A stretch of DNA of 9,344 nucleotides from Candidatus Poseidoniaceae archaeon (GTDB lineage Archaea; Thermoplasmatota; Poseidoniia; Poseidoniales; Poseidoniaceae): positions 1 to 9,344 of the forward strand of contig JAKUNY010000056.1 of assembly GCA_022451765.1 (NCBI GenBank). Direction: 5' to 3'. A program made the position numbers and the translations under genes. Shown piece by piece: positions 1 through 7,070 of the stretch (positions are counted from its first letter, which is position 1; the number at the start of each line of letters is the position of its first letter). The notes beneath the pieces were generated by a model, which made no database searches, was not told the DNA's origin, and saw only the letters and a program-made list of their open reading frames with translations.

Positions 1-2215
1 AATTCATCACAACACTGACAGAGGAAAGTGACATCGCGGCAGCGGCAAACGCTGGTGGTAGAAGCCAACCCGTCCAGGGCAGGAGCAATCCCATTGCAAG
101 AGGGATTCCGATGATGTTGTAGACGAAGGCCCATCCGAGATTGGTCCTGATTTTCTTGACCGTCATGCGACCAAGTTCGAGCGCGCTCATCGCATCCATC
201 AAATCGTCTCGTAAAAGAACAATGTCTGCGGAATCAAGAGCAATATCGCTCCCAGCGCCCATCGCAATACCAACATCAGCCAATGCCAAGGCTGCGGCAT
301 CGTTGATTCCATCACCGACCATTGCAACATGCTTTCCTTCCTCCTTCAGGGATGTTATGTAAGCCGCTTTCTCGTCGGGCCGAACATTTGCCACAACCGA
401 ATCAATTCCGCATTCTTTCGCTATGCTTTCCGCAGCCTCAATTCGGTCACCTGTGAGCATGATAACCTCCAATTTGATGCGCTTTGCGTGTTGAATTGCA
501 CCCTTTGTGGTTGAGCGCAATCGGTCGCTTACCTCAATCCAACCGAGCAAACTCTGACCTTTGGAGACAAAAGAAATGGTAACTCCTTTTGCTGCAGCCT
601 GCTGAATTTTGACTTGGTGTTCCGTAAGGTCGACATCGAATTTTCTCATCAAAGGCTCGTTTCCGATGGCGACGTTTTCACCATCAAGTGTACCCACAAT
701 TCCCATGCCTCCAACGTTTTCAATTTTGGTTACTTCAGGTCGCTTGTTGGTCACGTTCGACCATGCGGTCGTGATAGCATCGGCGAGCGGATGTGTGCTG
801 CCATGCTCAAGCGAAGCAGCAAGACTGAGAATTTCACGTACCTCTCCATTGATGAATTCAATGTGGGATACCTTTGGCTTTCCAGTTGTGAGTGTTCCCG
901 TCTTGGCGACAACGAGTGTGGTCGTTGCATGGGATTGCTCCAATGCTTCGATGCCCTTGATCAGCAATCCATAGCGAGCACCAATACCTGTGCCAACCAT
1001 GAGCGCTGTCGGGGTTGCTAAACCAAGGGCGCAGGGGCAAGCAATAACCAAAGTCGATACCAATGCAAGCACCGCAATATCGCCACCGGAACGAGAGTCA
1101 AACCCACTCGAAAAGAGACTCCAATAGGCAACTGCGGTGAGTGCGCATACAATTACAATCGGCACAAAAACGGCAGCGATTCGATCAACATAACGCTGAA
1201 TCGGCGCTTTCCCCATCTGGGCCTCATCGACCAGTTGTATGACGTTTGACAGGACAGTTTGGTGATACGGTTGCGTGGTTGAAATTGTCAAAGGAGCATC
1301 GACAAGGATTGTTCCTCCGATAACCTCGTCTCCAATTCTCGCTCGTACTGGATACGTTTCACCCGTCATCATCGACATGTCAACAAGCGCTGAACCATTC
1401 ACGACGGTGCCATCAAGGGGAATGGTTTGACCTGTTTTGACCAAAATCAATGTATCTGGTTCAATGTCTTCAACGGGTGTTTTGGTTGTGTTTTCATTAT
1501 CATCCAAAACATAGGCAGTTTTTGGCTGGAGATCCATCAAGGAAAAAACTGCATCAGTCGCTTGTAATTTGGCCTTTCCTTCGAGATAATTTCCTAGCAG
1601 TACGAATGCAATGATTAGAGCAGATCCGTCAAAATAAACATGACGTGTGGTTGCAAAAATTGATGGGAGAAACGGTAGCATAGGCTCGAAGACAACCAAC
1701 GTTGACCAAACAAAGGCTGTTGTTGTACCCAGATGAATCAGGACGTCCATGTTTGCACGTCCCCCACGAAGCGCCTTCCAAGCGCCGACGTGGAATTGCT
1801 GACCTAGATAGAGGTAAACCGGAAGCGAGAGCAGGAAAGCGATCAACCAATTTGAATTCATCCCGTTGCTGCTGCCGAGGTCTGAAATGAACATGCTGAC
1901 AATCATGGTCGGAATCGCTAAGGCAAGAGCGAGGCCCGCTTTCCATCCTTGTTGGCGAACTGCAGAGATACGTTCTCTTCGGATTTGTTGGGGCGTTGGC
2001 ATTGAGCTTGCTAAGAATCCTCCTCGATTCACTGCTTCTTCTACAGCAAGATGGTTTTCAACAGCGCCGACCTTCCATCGAACCACGGCTTTTTCCAACG
2101 CAAGATTAACACGAACGTGCTCAACATCGCCAACCTTGCTGATGATTGAATCCACTGACGCAACGCAAGCGGCACACGTCATGCCCTCGATGCGGTAGGT
2201 TGACTCAAACGTCAT
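1..2215 (-). CDS. copA: Copper-translocating P1B-type ATPase (CopA-like), 3' end cut by window; phosphorylation Asp replaced by Ala
   Basis: This is an inner-membrane pump of the Cu+-exporting P1B ATPase family; 738 residues are visible and only the extreme C-terminus is missing. Visible in order: an N-terminal HMA metal-binding domain with GMTCAAC (residues 11-17), membrane helices from about residue 92, the actuator TGE (284-286), the CPC membrane metal site (393-395), AKTGTLT (437-443), HP (475-476), TGD (588-590), GDGIND (634-639), YN in M7 (699-700) and MSLSS in M8 (728-732). CPC, YN and MxxSS together are the Cu+ signature. The family motif is DKTGT; here codon 905-907 is GCC, so residue 437 is Ala. 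CPC-to-Ala spacing is 44 residues, the same as CPC-to-Asp in known CopA proteins, so the alignment is not in doubt. As read, the pump could not form its phospho-enzyme. The frame is otherwise intact. Start is ATG at 2213-2215, with a TATA-like box upstream. Confidence 0.95.
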   Translation of the reverse strand, partial: MTFESTYRIEGMTCAACVASVDSIISKVGDVEHVRVNLALEKAVVRWKVGAVENHLAVEEAVNRGGFLASSMPTPQQIRRERISAVRQQGWKAGLALALAIPTMIVSMFISDLGSSNGMNSNWLIAFLLSLPVYLYLGQQFHVGAWKALRGGRANMDVLIHLGTTTAFVWSTLVVFEPMLPFLPSIFATTRHVYFDGSALIIAFVLLGNYLEGKAKLQATDAVFSLMDLQPKTAYVLDDNENTTKTPVEDIEPDTLILVKTGQTIPLDGTVVNGSALVDMSMMTGETYPVRARIGDEVIGGTILVDAPLTISTTQPYHQTVLSNVIQLVDEAQMGKAPIQRYVDRIAAVFVPIVIVCALTAVAYWSLFSSGFDSRSGGDIAVLALVSTLVIACPCALGLATPTALMVGTGIGARYGLLIKGIEALEQSHATTTLVVAKTGTLTTGKPKVSHIEFINGEVREILSLAASLEHGSTHPLADAITTAWSNVTNKRPEVTKIENVGGMGIVGTLDGENVAIGNEPLMRKFDVDLTEHQVKIQQAAAKGVTISFVSKGQSLLGWIEVSDRLRSTTKGAIQHAKRIKLEVIMLTGDRIEAAESIAKECGIDSVVANVRPDEKAAYITSLKEEGKHVAMVGDGINDAAALALADVGIAMGAGSDIALDSADIVLLRDDLMDAMSALELGRMTVKKIRTNLGWAFVYNIIGIPLAMGLLLPWTGWLLPPAFAAAAMSLSSVSVVMN

Positions 2216-2242
2216 ATGACTCAACCTCTGCTCTATGCCGTT

Positions 2243-2250
2243 TCTAAAAA
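2243..2250 (-). promoter_or_regulatory. Candidate TATA box for copA
   Basis: On the minus strand this reads TTTTTAGA, matching seven of eight positions of the archaeal TATA consensus. Its centre lies about 31 bases before the copA ATG, which would give a transcript with a leader of only a few bases. It sits in the 43-base gap after the exoribonuclease stop, so copA may have its own promoter as well as read-through from upstream. Inferred from sequence and spacing only. Confidence 0.35.
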
Positions 2251-2258
2251 GGTTGATG

Positions 2259-4499
2259 TCAAACCGGAGCGAGGTCAAGACGACCTGACCACAAGTCCAA
2301 CCCCCGGATTCTGCATGGAAACAATTGGCCCAGTTCAAGAACAACCGATTCACTGTATCCATCCCTTCCTTCTCCCATCACTTTCAGACCAAAATCATCG
2401 ATGAAGAGATTCTTCTTTGCTGAAAGCTGTTTGAGGTGCATTCGACCATGCATCGATCCATCATCGTTGAGATCAAGGAAAATCCACGGCATCCTTAGAC
2501 CAACAACGCGAGCATTCCAATTCTGGTTCTCGGATTGCATGAGATGACAATTCAATGTCATTGCTACCAGTTCCCACTCGAGCAATTGTGCTATTCGACC
2601 TTGTTGTGAACAATGCTCACTCAATGAGACCATTTCTTCTTCATTGTAAACCCAGTCTTTCTCATGCAACATTGCCTTGAGTTGTCGGTGAACGACGAGA
2701 TCAGGATATCTGCGAATTGGGCTAGTAAAGTGAGCGTACGCATCCAGGTTCAGGCCGAAATGACCGATGTTCACTGCATCATAACGTGCTCGATTCATCA
2801 ACTGGAACAGACCTTGGTCAACAACGCGCCGGAGCGATGAGCGTAGCGCACTTGCCTGCTCTTGCGCTTGACGTAAACCATCCAACATTTCATCGCGAGC
2901 ATCTTGGGCTGATACGTTGGCGAGATAGCCATCAATTTCGGTTTTGTTTTCGTTAGAAGAGAGTCCGCTCAGATCGATGTCTTGACCGGCCCACGCTCCC
3001 AACAAACCGGCCAATTCATCCGTATCATCTTGCCCCTTCGATTTCAAGCGAGGCTCAGGTAGTTGTATTGAAATCTCGAGCGCTTCAAGTTGCTTGTTCA
3101 GGTTTTGAACATCGGCTGAATCCGGCATTGGATGGCAACGCCATGGAAGGACTGCACCCGATTTACCGAGCATATCTCCAACGATGTTGTTGGTTTTGAC
3201 CATGAACGTCTCGATCATTTTCGTCGCCCTATTCGGCCATTTGACCTCAATCGATAGCGTATTTTCTCCGTGGATTCGTGGTCGTTGTTCCCCATTCTGA
3301 ATGTTCAATCGGAGTTCGTCCTCTTGCCACGAATCAGCGAGTTTGAACATCCCTTCCCATCGTGTGTCTTCCAATGTCTCTTCGTAGGCAAGATTTTCTT
3401 TGACGAGAATCACTGCTTCATGCGCTTTGGATGAAACGACACTGTTGTCATCATCGATTCTCATTTCGATAACCATTGCAAGTCGAGGGACATCTGCCCG
3501 TAGGGAGCATAGATCATCAGCAAGCCGAAATGGAAGCATTGGTAGAACAGCATGTGGCAAATAAACCGATGTTGCTCGTGCCTGAGCAGATAAATCTAGA
3601 GAGGAATCCTTGGCAACATAGTGGGCTACATCTGCGATAGCAACCCACAATGTACGCCCGTTTTCATGCTCTTCTAGGCAGATTGCATCATCAAAGTCCT
3701 TAGCATCGGGTGGGTCGATGGTCACAAAATGAAGATGTTGCAAGTCAGTCCTCCCTTCTGCCAGTGCGCTTGGTGCATCAACGTCTGGTAGTTGTTTAGC
3801 CCACTGTTCGAGGCTGGCATTATAGGTTGCAGGGAATGGATTGTCGTTGTTTTTTCTTCTCCAGTCCAAACGCTGCTTCAGAAGATCGAGAATTGACCAC
3901 TGGCCTGCCTTCACCAACATCATCGCCAATGCTGGCTCGAACTCAGGAAATCGCAAGCCTGATTTTCTCGCAGCAAGACGCTTAAGTTCAAGTTGGAGAT
4001 CAAATTTCTTCCATGTCCGACCAATTTCTGGGTGAATTTGAAGGGTATCTGAAAGCGGAGATTGAACAAGCATCGCACTCCATGCATCGAAAATTTCACC
4101 CCATTCTTCTGAGGATTCGAGGGGTTGTTTCTCAAGACGGGATAATCGAGCAGACCAATCAGCGACTGCTTGCTCAATTTCAACAATCGATTCTCGAGTT
4201 CGTGCAGACACTGTGTTGTTTGTTTCCCATTTGAAGTGATTTCCATGTTTACGCGTTTTGCGGACAATCTCCTGAACCTCATCGAGGAGACGTTTACGGT
4301 ATGCTTTGGCATCTTCCCGGCTTGGAGGGCGCGCCTCATGTTTGATGAGATAGTCAACCATTTCCTCTGAGGTCCAGGTTTTGCTCCAATCATCACGGGA
4401 GGTAAACAAAGACGTCAAGCGTCGCCACATACGCTCGCTATCAGGTCCTCGTTTTGCGGAGGTTCGTTTTGGTCGACCCATGTGCTCACAATCCAACAT
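2259..4499 (-). CDS. RNB-domain (RNase II/RNase R family) 3'-5' exoribonuclease
   Basis: This is a processive 3'-5' exoribonuclease of the RNB family, expected to degrade single-stranded RNA in the cytosol. With the chosen ATG (4497-4499) it has 746 residues. The RNB active site is clear: DPPDAKDFDDA with candidate metal-binding Asp at 262, 268, 270 and 271, then YAHFTSPIRRYPDL from residue 588. The last 85 or so residues look like an S1-type RNA-binding domain. The first 250 residues are charged and helical, without recognisable cold-shock OB domains, which differs from bacterial RNase II/R. Start choice: AGGA lies 7 bases before the ATG at 4499. A TTG at 4514 and an ATG at 4481 (4 bases after the dnaJ stop) are alternatives. 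The gene overlaps the dnaJ end by 14 bases, so co-transcription and translational coupling are likely. RNB proteins are uncommon in archaea, where the exosome usually does this work. Confidence 0.92.
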   Translation of the reverse strand: MLDCEHMGRPKRTSAKRGPDSERMWRRLTSLFTSRDDWSKTWTSEEMVDYLIKHEARPPSREDAKAYRKRLLDEVQEIVRKTRKHGNHFKWETNNTVSARTRESIVEIEQAVADWSARLSRLEKQPLESSEEWGEIFDAWSAMLVQSPLSDTLQIHPEIGRTWKKFDLQLELKRLAARKSGLRFPEFEPALAMMLVKAGQWSILDLLKQRLDWRRKNNDNPFPATYNASLEQWAKQLPDVDAPSALAEGRTDLQHLHFVTIDPPDAKDFDDAICLEEHENGRTLWVAIADVAHYVAKDSSLDLSAQARATSVYLPHAVLPMLPFRLADDLCSLRADVPRLAMVIEMRIDDDNSVVSSKAHEAVILVKENLAYEETLEDTRWEGMFKLADSWQEDELRLNIQNGEQRPRIHGENTLSIEVKWPNRATKMIETFMVKTNNIVGDMLGKSGAVLPWRCHPMPDSADVQNLNKQLEALEISIQLPEPRLKSKGQDDTDELAGLLGAWAGQDIDLSGLSSNENKTEIDGYLANVSAQDARDEMLDGLRQAQEQASALRSSLRRVVDQGLFQLMNRARYDAVNIGHFGLNLDAYAHFTSPIRRYPDLVVHRQLKAMLHEKDWVYNEEEMVSLSEHCSQQGRIAQLLEWELVAMTLNCHLMQSENQNWNARVVGLRMPWIFLDLNDDGSMHGRMHLKQLSAKKNLFIDDFGLKVMGEGRDGYSESVVLELGQLFPCRIRGLDLWSGRLDLAPV

Positions 4500-5370
4500 C
4501 TCGCAATCCTTCAATTGCAGATTTTTGTTCTGAGGTAAGCGTATCGAATTCGGTCAAGATAAATTCAAGATCGAGGTCACCCTCTTTGTAACCTGCCCCA
4601 GACATTCGCCTTCTGTCACCAGGCTGGCTGTTTTCAGCAACTTTCAACAAGCCTGACTTACCGCTGGGCAACTCAATTTTGACTTTCCCTCCAAGCATCA
4701 TGGTCGAGAAAGGAATAGCGATTTCTTGGATGAGGATTCCATTTTCCCATCGTCGTCCCTCACCAGCGTCAATGCGAATCGTAACGTGAAGATCTCCGGG
4801 CACACCTTGGGGATGCTCATTTCCTTGCTGCTTGAGACGTTTCACAGTTCCGTGAAGTTCTCCAGGTTTGAGTTTAATCCGGAAATTCTGGTTCACCTTG
4901 GATGCGACATTGTTTGCACCGACCTTCAAGCGTTGAGCTTGGAATTGAATCTCTCCACCATTTTCTGCAGTTTGGAGATCGATGTCAACTGAAACATGAA
5001 CATCGGTGCCTTTGGGCTGCGATTGTGGTTGTCTTCGACGTTGTTGGAACGGGTTCTGTTGTTGGCCTCCGAACATCTGTCCTAGCATATCCTCGAATCC
5101 GCCCCCCATGCCACCTCCAAAAGGTGAGCGACCACCGCCGCCAAACATATTCTCCATTCGTCTTTTTTGGTCGTATTCTTGACGTTTGGATGCATCGCCG
5201 ATGGTCTCGTAAGCGGCTTGGACTTCCTTGAATTTGGCTTCAGCAGCACTGTCTTCTGGATTGCGGTCCGGATGATATTTTCTCGCAAGTTTGCGGAATG
5301 CACGCTTGATTTCAGCATCCGATGCATCGCGAGAAACTCCCAGCGTTGTATAAGGGTCTGGTGAAGCCAT
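4486..5370 (-). CDS. DnaJ-family co-chaperone without zinc finger (type II, CbpA-like)
   Basis: This is a J-domain protein that would deliver substrates to DnaK/Hsp70 and stimulate its ATPase in the cytosol. Numbered from the ATG at 5368-5370 it has 294 residues: a J domain at about 4-69 with the diagnostic HPD (33-35), a Gly/Phe-rich linker (75-102), a Gln/Arg-rich stretch (103-119), then the two beta-sandwich substrate-binding domains to the end. No CxxCxGxG repeats are present, so it is the zinc-finger-less type, as in E. coli CbpA or DnaJB1. A GTG at 5389-5391 would add seven residues; a TATA-like TCAAAATC (minus strand, 5412-5419) lies about 27 bases before that GTG, so a leaderless GTG start cannot be excluded. 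dnaK and grpE are not in the window. Its stop lies inside the start region of the exoribonuclease gene. Confidence 0.93.
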   Translation of the reverse strand: MASPDPYTTLGVSRDASDAEIKRAFRKLARKYHPDRNPEDSAAEAKFKEVQAAYETIGDASKRQEYDQKRRMENMFGGGGRSPFGGGMGGGFEDMLGQMFGGQQQNPFQQRRRQPQSQPKGTDVHVSVDIDLQTAENGGEIQFQAQRLKVGANNVASKVNQNFRIKLKPGELHGTVKRLKQQGNEHPQGVPGDLHVTIRIDAGEGRRWENGILIQEIAIPFSTMMLGGKVKIELPSGKSGLLKVAENSQPGDRRRMSGAGYKEGDLDLEFILTEFDTLTSEQKSAIEGLRDVGL

Positions 5371-5451
5371 ACACACATTGGATTCATTCACCCCTCATCA
5401 ACTCTTGCCGAGATTTTGACCAACATTTGACTCTGTTCTGGATGGAAGCGG

Positions 5452-5459
5452 TTATAATA
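5452..5459 (+). promoter_or_regulatory. Candidate TATA box for the secE-spt5 operon
   Basis: TTATAATA is a good archaeal TATA-like sequence in the 125-base region between the divergent dnaJ and secE genes. Initiation about 27 bases downstream would fall near 5482, giving a leader of about 14 bases that still holds the GAGGT ribosome-binding site at 5485-5489 before the secE ATG at 5496. Inferred from sequence and spacing. Confidence 0.5.
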
Positions 5460-5495
5460 GGGGGTAGGGTCGCTAGGAAAGCACGAGGTTGTACC

Positions 5496-5762
5496 ATGTC
5501 TGACGAGAAAAGCGAATCCCGCTCATTTGAGGATGTTGTTCAAGACCGCCAAGACTGGATTGAGGCCCAATTCCGTAAGATTTCTCGCGGCTCATGGGCA
5601 CGAATCATCCGAATGGCTCGAAAGCACACTCCTCAAGAGTTTAGGCAAACAAGCATCGTTTGCGGCATCGGCCTTTTCGTTCTTGGGGCAATTGGCTTTA
5701 TCCTCCTTGTCGTTATGGACAATTTCATTCCTTGGCTGATTCACGACGTATTCGGAATCTGA
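5496..5762 (+). CDS. secE: Protein translocase subunit SecE (Sec61 gamma)
   Basis: This is the small clamp subunit of the SecYEG/Sec61 protein-export channel in the cytoplasmic membrane. The 88-residue protein has an acidic N-terminal tail, an amphipathic helix ending in ARIIRMARKHTPQEF (residues about 35-49), typical of SecE, and a single membrane helix at about 54-80. The length and the one-helix layout are those of archaeal and eukaryotic SecE rather than the three-helix E. coli form. The ATG at 5496 is chosen because GAGGT lies 6 bases upstream; the open frame extends further 5' but into the promoter. spt5 follows after 18 bases, the conserved secE-nusG/spt5 arrangement, so the two are almost certainly one transcript. 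Confidence 0.9.
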   Translation: MSDEKSESRSFEDVVQDRQDWIEAQFRKISRGSWARIIRMARKHTPQEFRQTSIVCGIGLFVLGAIGFILLVVMDNFIPWLIHDVFGI

Positions 5763-5780
5763 GGAAACGGCGGTGGGACT

Positions 5781-6695
5781 ATGACTGAAGCATTTATCGC
5801 GTTTGTACGATTTGAAGAGAAGCTCCTGCTCCTGAGCAGAAGCAAAGATGACAACGATTTCCCTGGTCTTTGGGACGGTGTCTGGGGTGTCGGCGACACG
5901 CCTGAAGAAGTCCTTGCACGAGTTTCCGAAGCAACAGGTCTCCCACTCGACACACTTGAGTATCTCGGAACTGGACCTGAACGTGGGATTGACATGGGAC
6001 GAAACCTCGTTGACGTCATGCCAATTCTTGTTGCCACCAGTTCCGAAGAAGTTACTCCAGCCGGTCGATACGTCGGATACGAATGGGTCGATCCAGGCAC
6101 ATTGCAAGACAAGAACTGTCTTTTCTCGAACATGGATATGGATGGAGCAGACAAATTGTTCCGAGAGATGTACGGTTCTGTCGGTTCATTCCTCTACATC
6201 GTTAAGACCGCAATTGGCTCTGAGCTCCGTGTAGCAGATGAGATGTACGCTCGCCTGCACGGAAGCGGTTCACTCACAGCTCTGCAGGGTGAAATCTTCT
6301 CCGTTCTCCACCCGAACAACATGCGTGGTTACGTTTTCGTCGAGTCGAGTGCGCTTCACCACGTCGAGAAATTGATCGGTCGTTCTGGTGGTCGAGACCC
6401 AACCGCACGCCGTGGAATTTCCCAAACTCCATTGAAGAACGCAAAGCAGGTGCTTCCAGGAGAAGCGCCACTAATGGACATTCTGCCCTATCTCGAGCCG
6501 AAGGCTGTTACTTCAGGTATCGAGGTCGGTTGCATTGTTGAAATTGTATCCGGGGCGTTCAAGGGCGAGAAGGCTCGAGTTACCAGCGTTTCTGAAACGA
6601 AGGAAGAGGTGAGTATGGAACTCTACGAGCAACCTATTCCAATGACATTGAACATGCGTGGTGACCACGTACGTGTCATCGAACGTGTTGGTTGA
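5781..6695 (+). CDS. spt5: Spt5 transcription elongation factor with N-terminal Nudix-like domain fusion
   Basis: The C-terminal half is archaeal Spt5 (NusG homologue), which with Spt4 binds the RNA polymerase clamp and promotes processive elongation. Of 304 residues, about 136-240 form the NGN domain (FLYIVKTAIGSE start, GYVFVES, VLPGEAP) and about 246-304 the KOW domain (VEIVSGAFKGEKARV). Archaeal Spt5 is usually about 150 residues; here residues 1-130 are an extra domain. It resembles a Nudix fold: a first strand IAFVRFEEKLLLLSR, then FPGLWDGVWG, then GDTPEEVLARVSEATGL (38-54) in the place of the Nudix box, and a late YEWVDPGTL. The box is one residue short, and only one glutamate of the REUxEE core is kept, so hydrolase activity is doubtful. 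GGTGG lies a few bases before the ATG. M130 could be an internal start giving plain Spt5, but no stop or frameshift separates the two parts. Confidence 0.9.
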   Translation: MTEAFIAFVRFEEKLLLLSRSKDDNDFPGLWDGVWGVGDTPEEVLARVSEATGLPLDTLEYLGTGPERGIDMGRNLVDVMPILVATSSEEVTPAGRYVGYEWVDPGTLQDKNCLFSNMDMDGADKLFREMYGSVGSFLYIVKTAIGSELRVADEMYARLHGSGSLTALQGEIFSVLHPNNMRGYVFVESSALHHVEKLIGRSGGRDPTARRGISQTPLKNAKQVLPGEAPLMDILPYLEPKAVTSGIEVGCIVEIVSGAFKGEKARVTSVSETKEEVSMELYEQPIPMTLNMRGDHVRVIERVG

Positions 6696-6702
6696 AACCA
6701 AC
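6687..6702 (+). terminator. Hairpin across the spt5 stop codon
   Basis: GTTGGTT at 6687-6693 is followed by GA and then its exact complement AACCAAC at 6696-6702. In RNA this folds as six pairs with a UGAA tetraloop, and the stop codon (6693-6695) lies at the loop. It could mark the 3' end of the secE-spt5 transcript or protect it from exonucleases. There is no long T-run after it, so a terminator role is a guess. Confidence 0.3.
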
Positions 6703-6741
6703 GTACCCACCTTCTCAACATTGAGTGAGTTGATGTCTTCA

Positions 6742-6755
6742 GCAGCATGAGCTGC
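6742..6755. terminator. GC-rich hairpin between convergent spt5 and small membrane gene
   Basis: GCAGC, loop ATGA, GCTGC make a perfect five-pair stem with a tetraloop. It lies 47 bases after the spt5 stop and 10 bases before the end of the minus-strand gene, a position where a shared terminator for convergent genes would be expected. The stem is short and no classic poly-T follows, so the call is tentative. Confidence 0.3.
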
Positions 6756-6764
6756 CGGTAGTAT

Positions 6765-6926
6765 TCATTCCCCTTGTAATTCTGCCATGCGATCGCTAAG
6801 GAGAATTAATGCTGAAGCCCAGAGGCCAACAAAAATTCCCAAGTTTTCATCATAAGCAAAGTAAACTGCAATGCTGCCAAGAATCGAGACAAGACTTGCT
6901 CCGAAGCCTAATTTTTTCCAATCCAT
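6765..6926 (-). CDS. Small two-helix membrane protein, unknown function
   Basis: A 53-residue protein, not recognised. It starts MDWKKLGFGAS, runs through a hydrophobic helix (about 5-24), a short acidic turn (YDEN), a second helix (about 28-44), and a short charged tail. A near-perfect Shine-Dalgarno GGAGGTGG (minus strand, 6934-6941) sits 7 bases before the ATG at 6924-6926, which is the best evidence that this short frame is a real gene and fixes the start. A TATA-like TTTATTAA lies about 40 bases upstream. It converges on spt5 and is the downstream neighbour of a thioredoxin-fold lipoprotein on the same strand, but with its own promoter. No catalytic or metal-binding motif is visible, so no function can be offered beyond membrane residence. 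Confidence 0.65.
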   Translation of the reverse strand: MDWKKLGFGASLVSILGSIAVYFAYDENLGIFVGLWASALILLSDRMAELQGE

Positions 6927-6933
6927 ATCTATT

Positions 6934-6941
6934 CCACCTCC
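6934..6941 (-). promoter_or_regulatory. Strong Shine-Dalgarno fixing the start of the 53-residue gene
   Basis: The minus strand reads GGAGGTGG, an almost full complement to the 3' end of archaeal 16S rRNA, seven bases before ATG at 6924-6926. It rules out the longer upstream reading that would begin at 6950. Confidence 0.7.
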
Positions 6942-6956
6942 ATTAAACAACCATTG
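6941..6956 (-). repeat. 16-base element, copy 1 (CAATGGTTGTTTAATG)
   Basis: This element matches 15 of 16 bases of a second copy at 7592-7607. Each lies upstream of a minus-strand gene and starts 11-14 bases downstream of the centre of a candidate TATA box, so it covers the expected transcription start region. It could be a shared operator or leader element, or a chance match. Confidence 0.4.
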
Positions 6957-6965
6957 AACATTTGG

Positions 6966-6973
6966 TTAATAAA
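6966..6973 (-). promoter_or_regulatory. Candidate TATA box for the small membrane protein gene
   Basis: The minus strand reads TTTATTAA, a close match to the archaeal TATA consensus. Initiation about 27 bases downstream would fall near 6943, just before the Shine-Dalgarno. Inferred from sequence and spacing. Confidence 0.4.
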
Positions 6974-7070
6974 GAGAGTTGAAAATAACATTCTTCATTG
7001 ATGGATTTGACCACCTTGGTTCGAGCAGGGGTGGCTTCATGAATGGATGCACGAACGATTTTCTCGGTGA

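Noticed and set aside
614..1021. Plus-strand open frame of 135 codons inside the copper ATPase gene
   Set aside because: The opposite strand encodes uninterrupted ATPase motifs across the same bases; the plus-strand product has no family features.
3920..4396. Second minus-strand frame (158 codons) inside the exoribonuclease gene
   Set aside because: Out of frame with the RNB protein and without motifs; the overlapping frame reaches intact catalytic motifs downstream, so there is no sign of a frameshift.
5741..6154. Long minus-strand open frame (137 codons) opposite the Nudix-like part of spt5
   Set aside because: It is Arg/Ser/Pro-rich with no recognisable motif and lies entirely opposite a well-supported coding sequence, as expected for a shadow frame.
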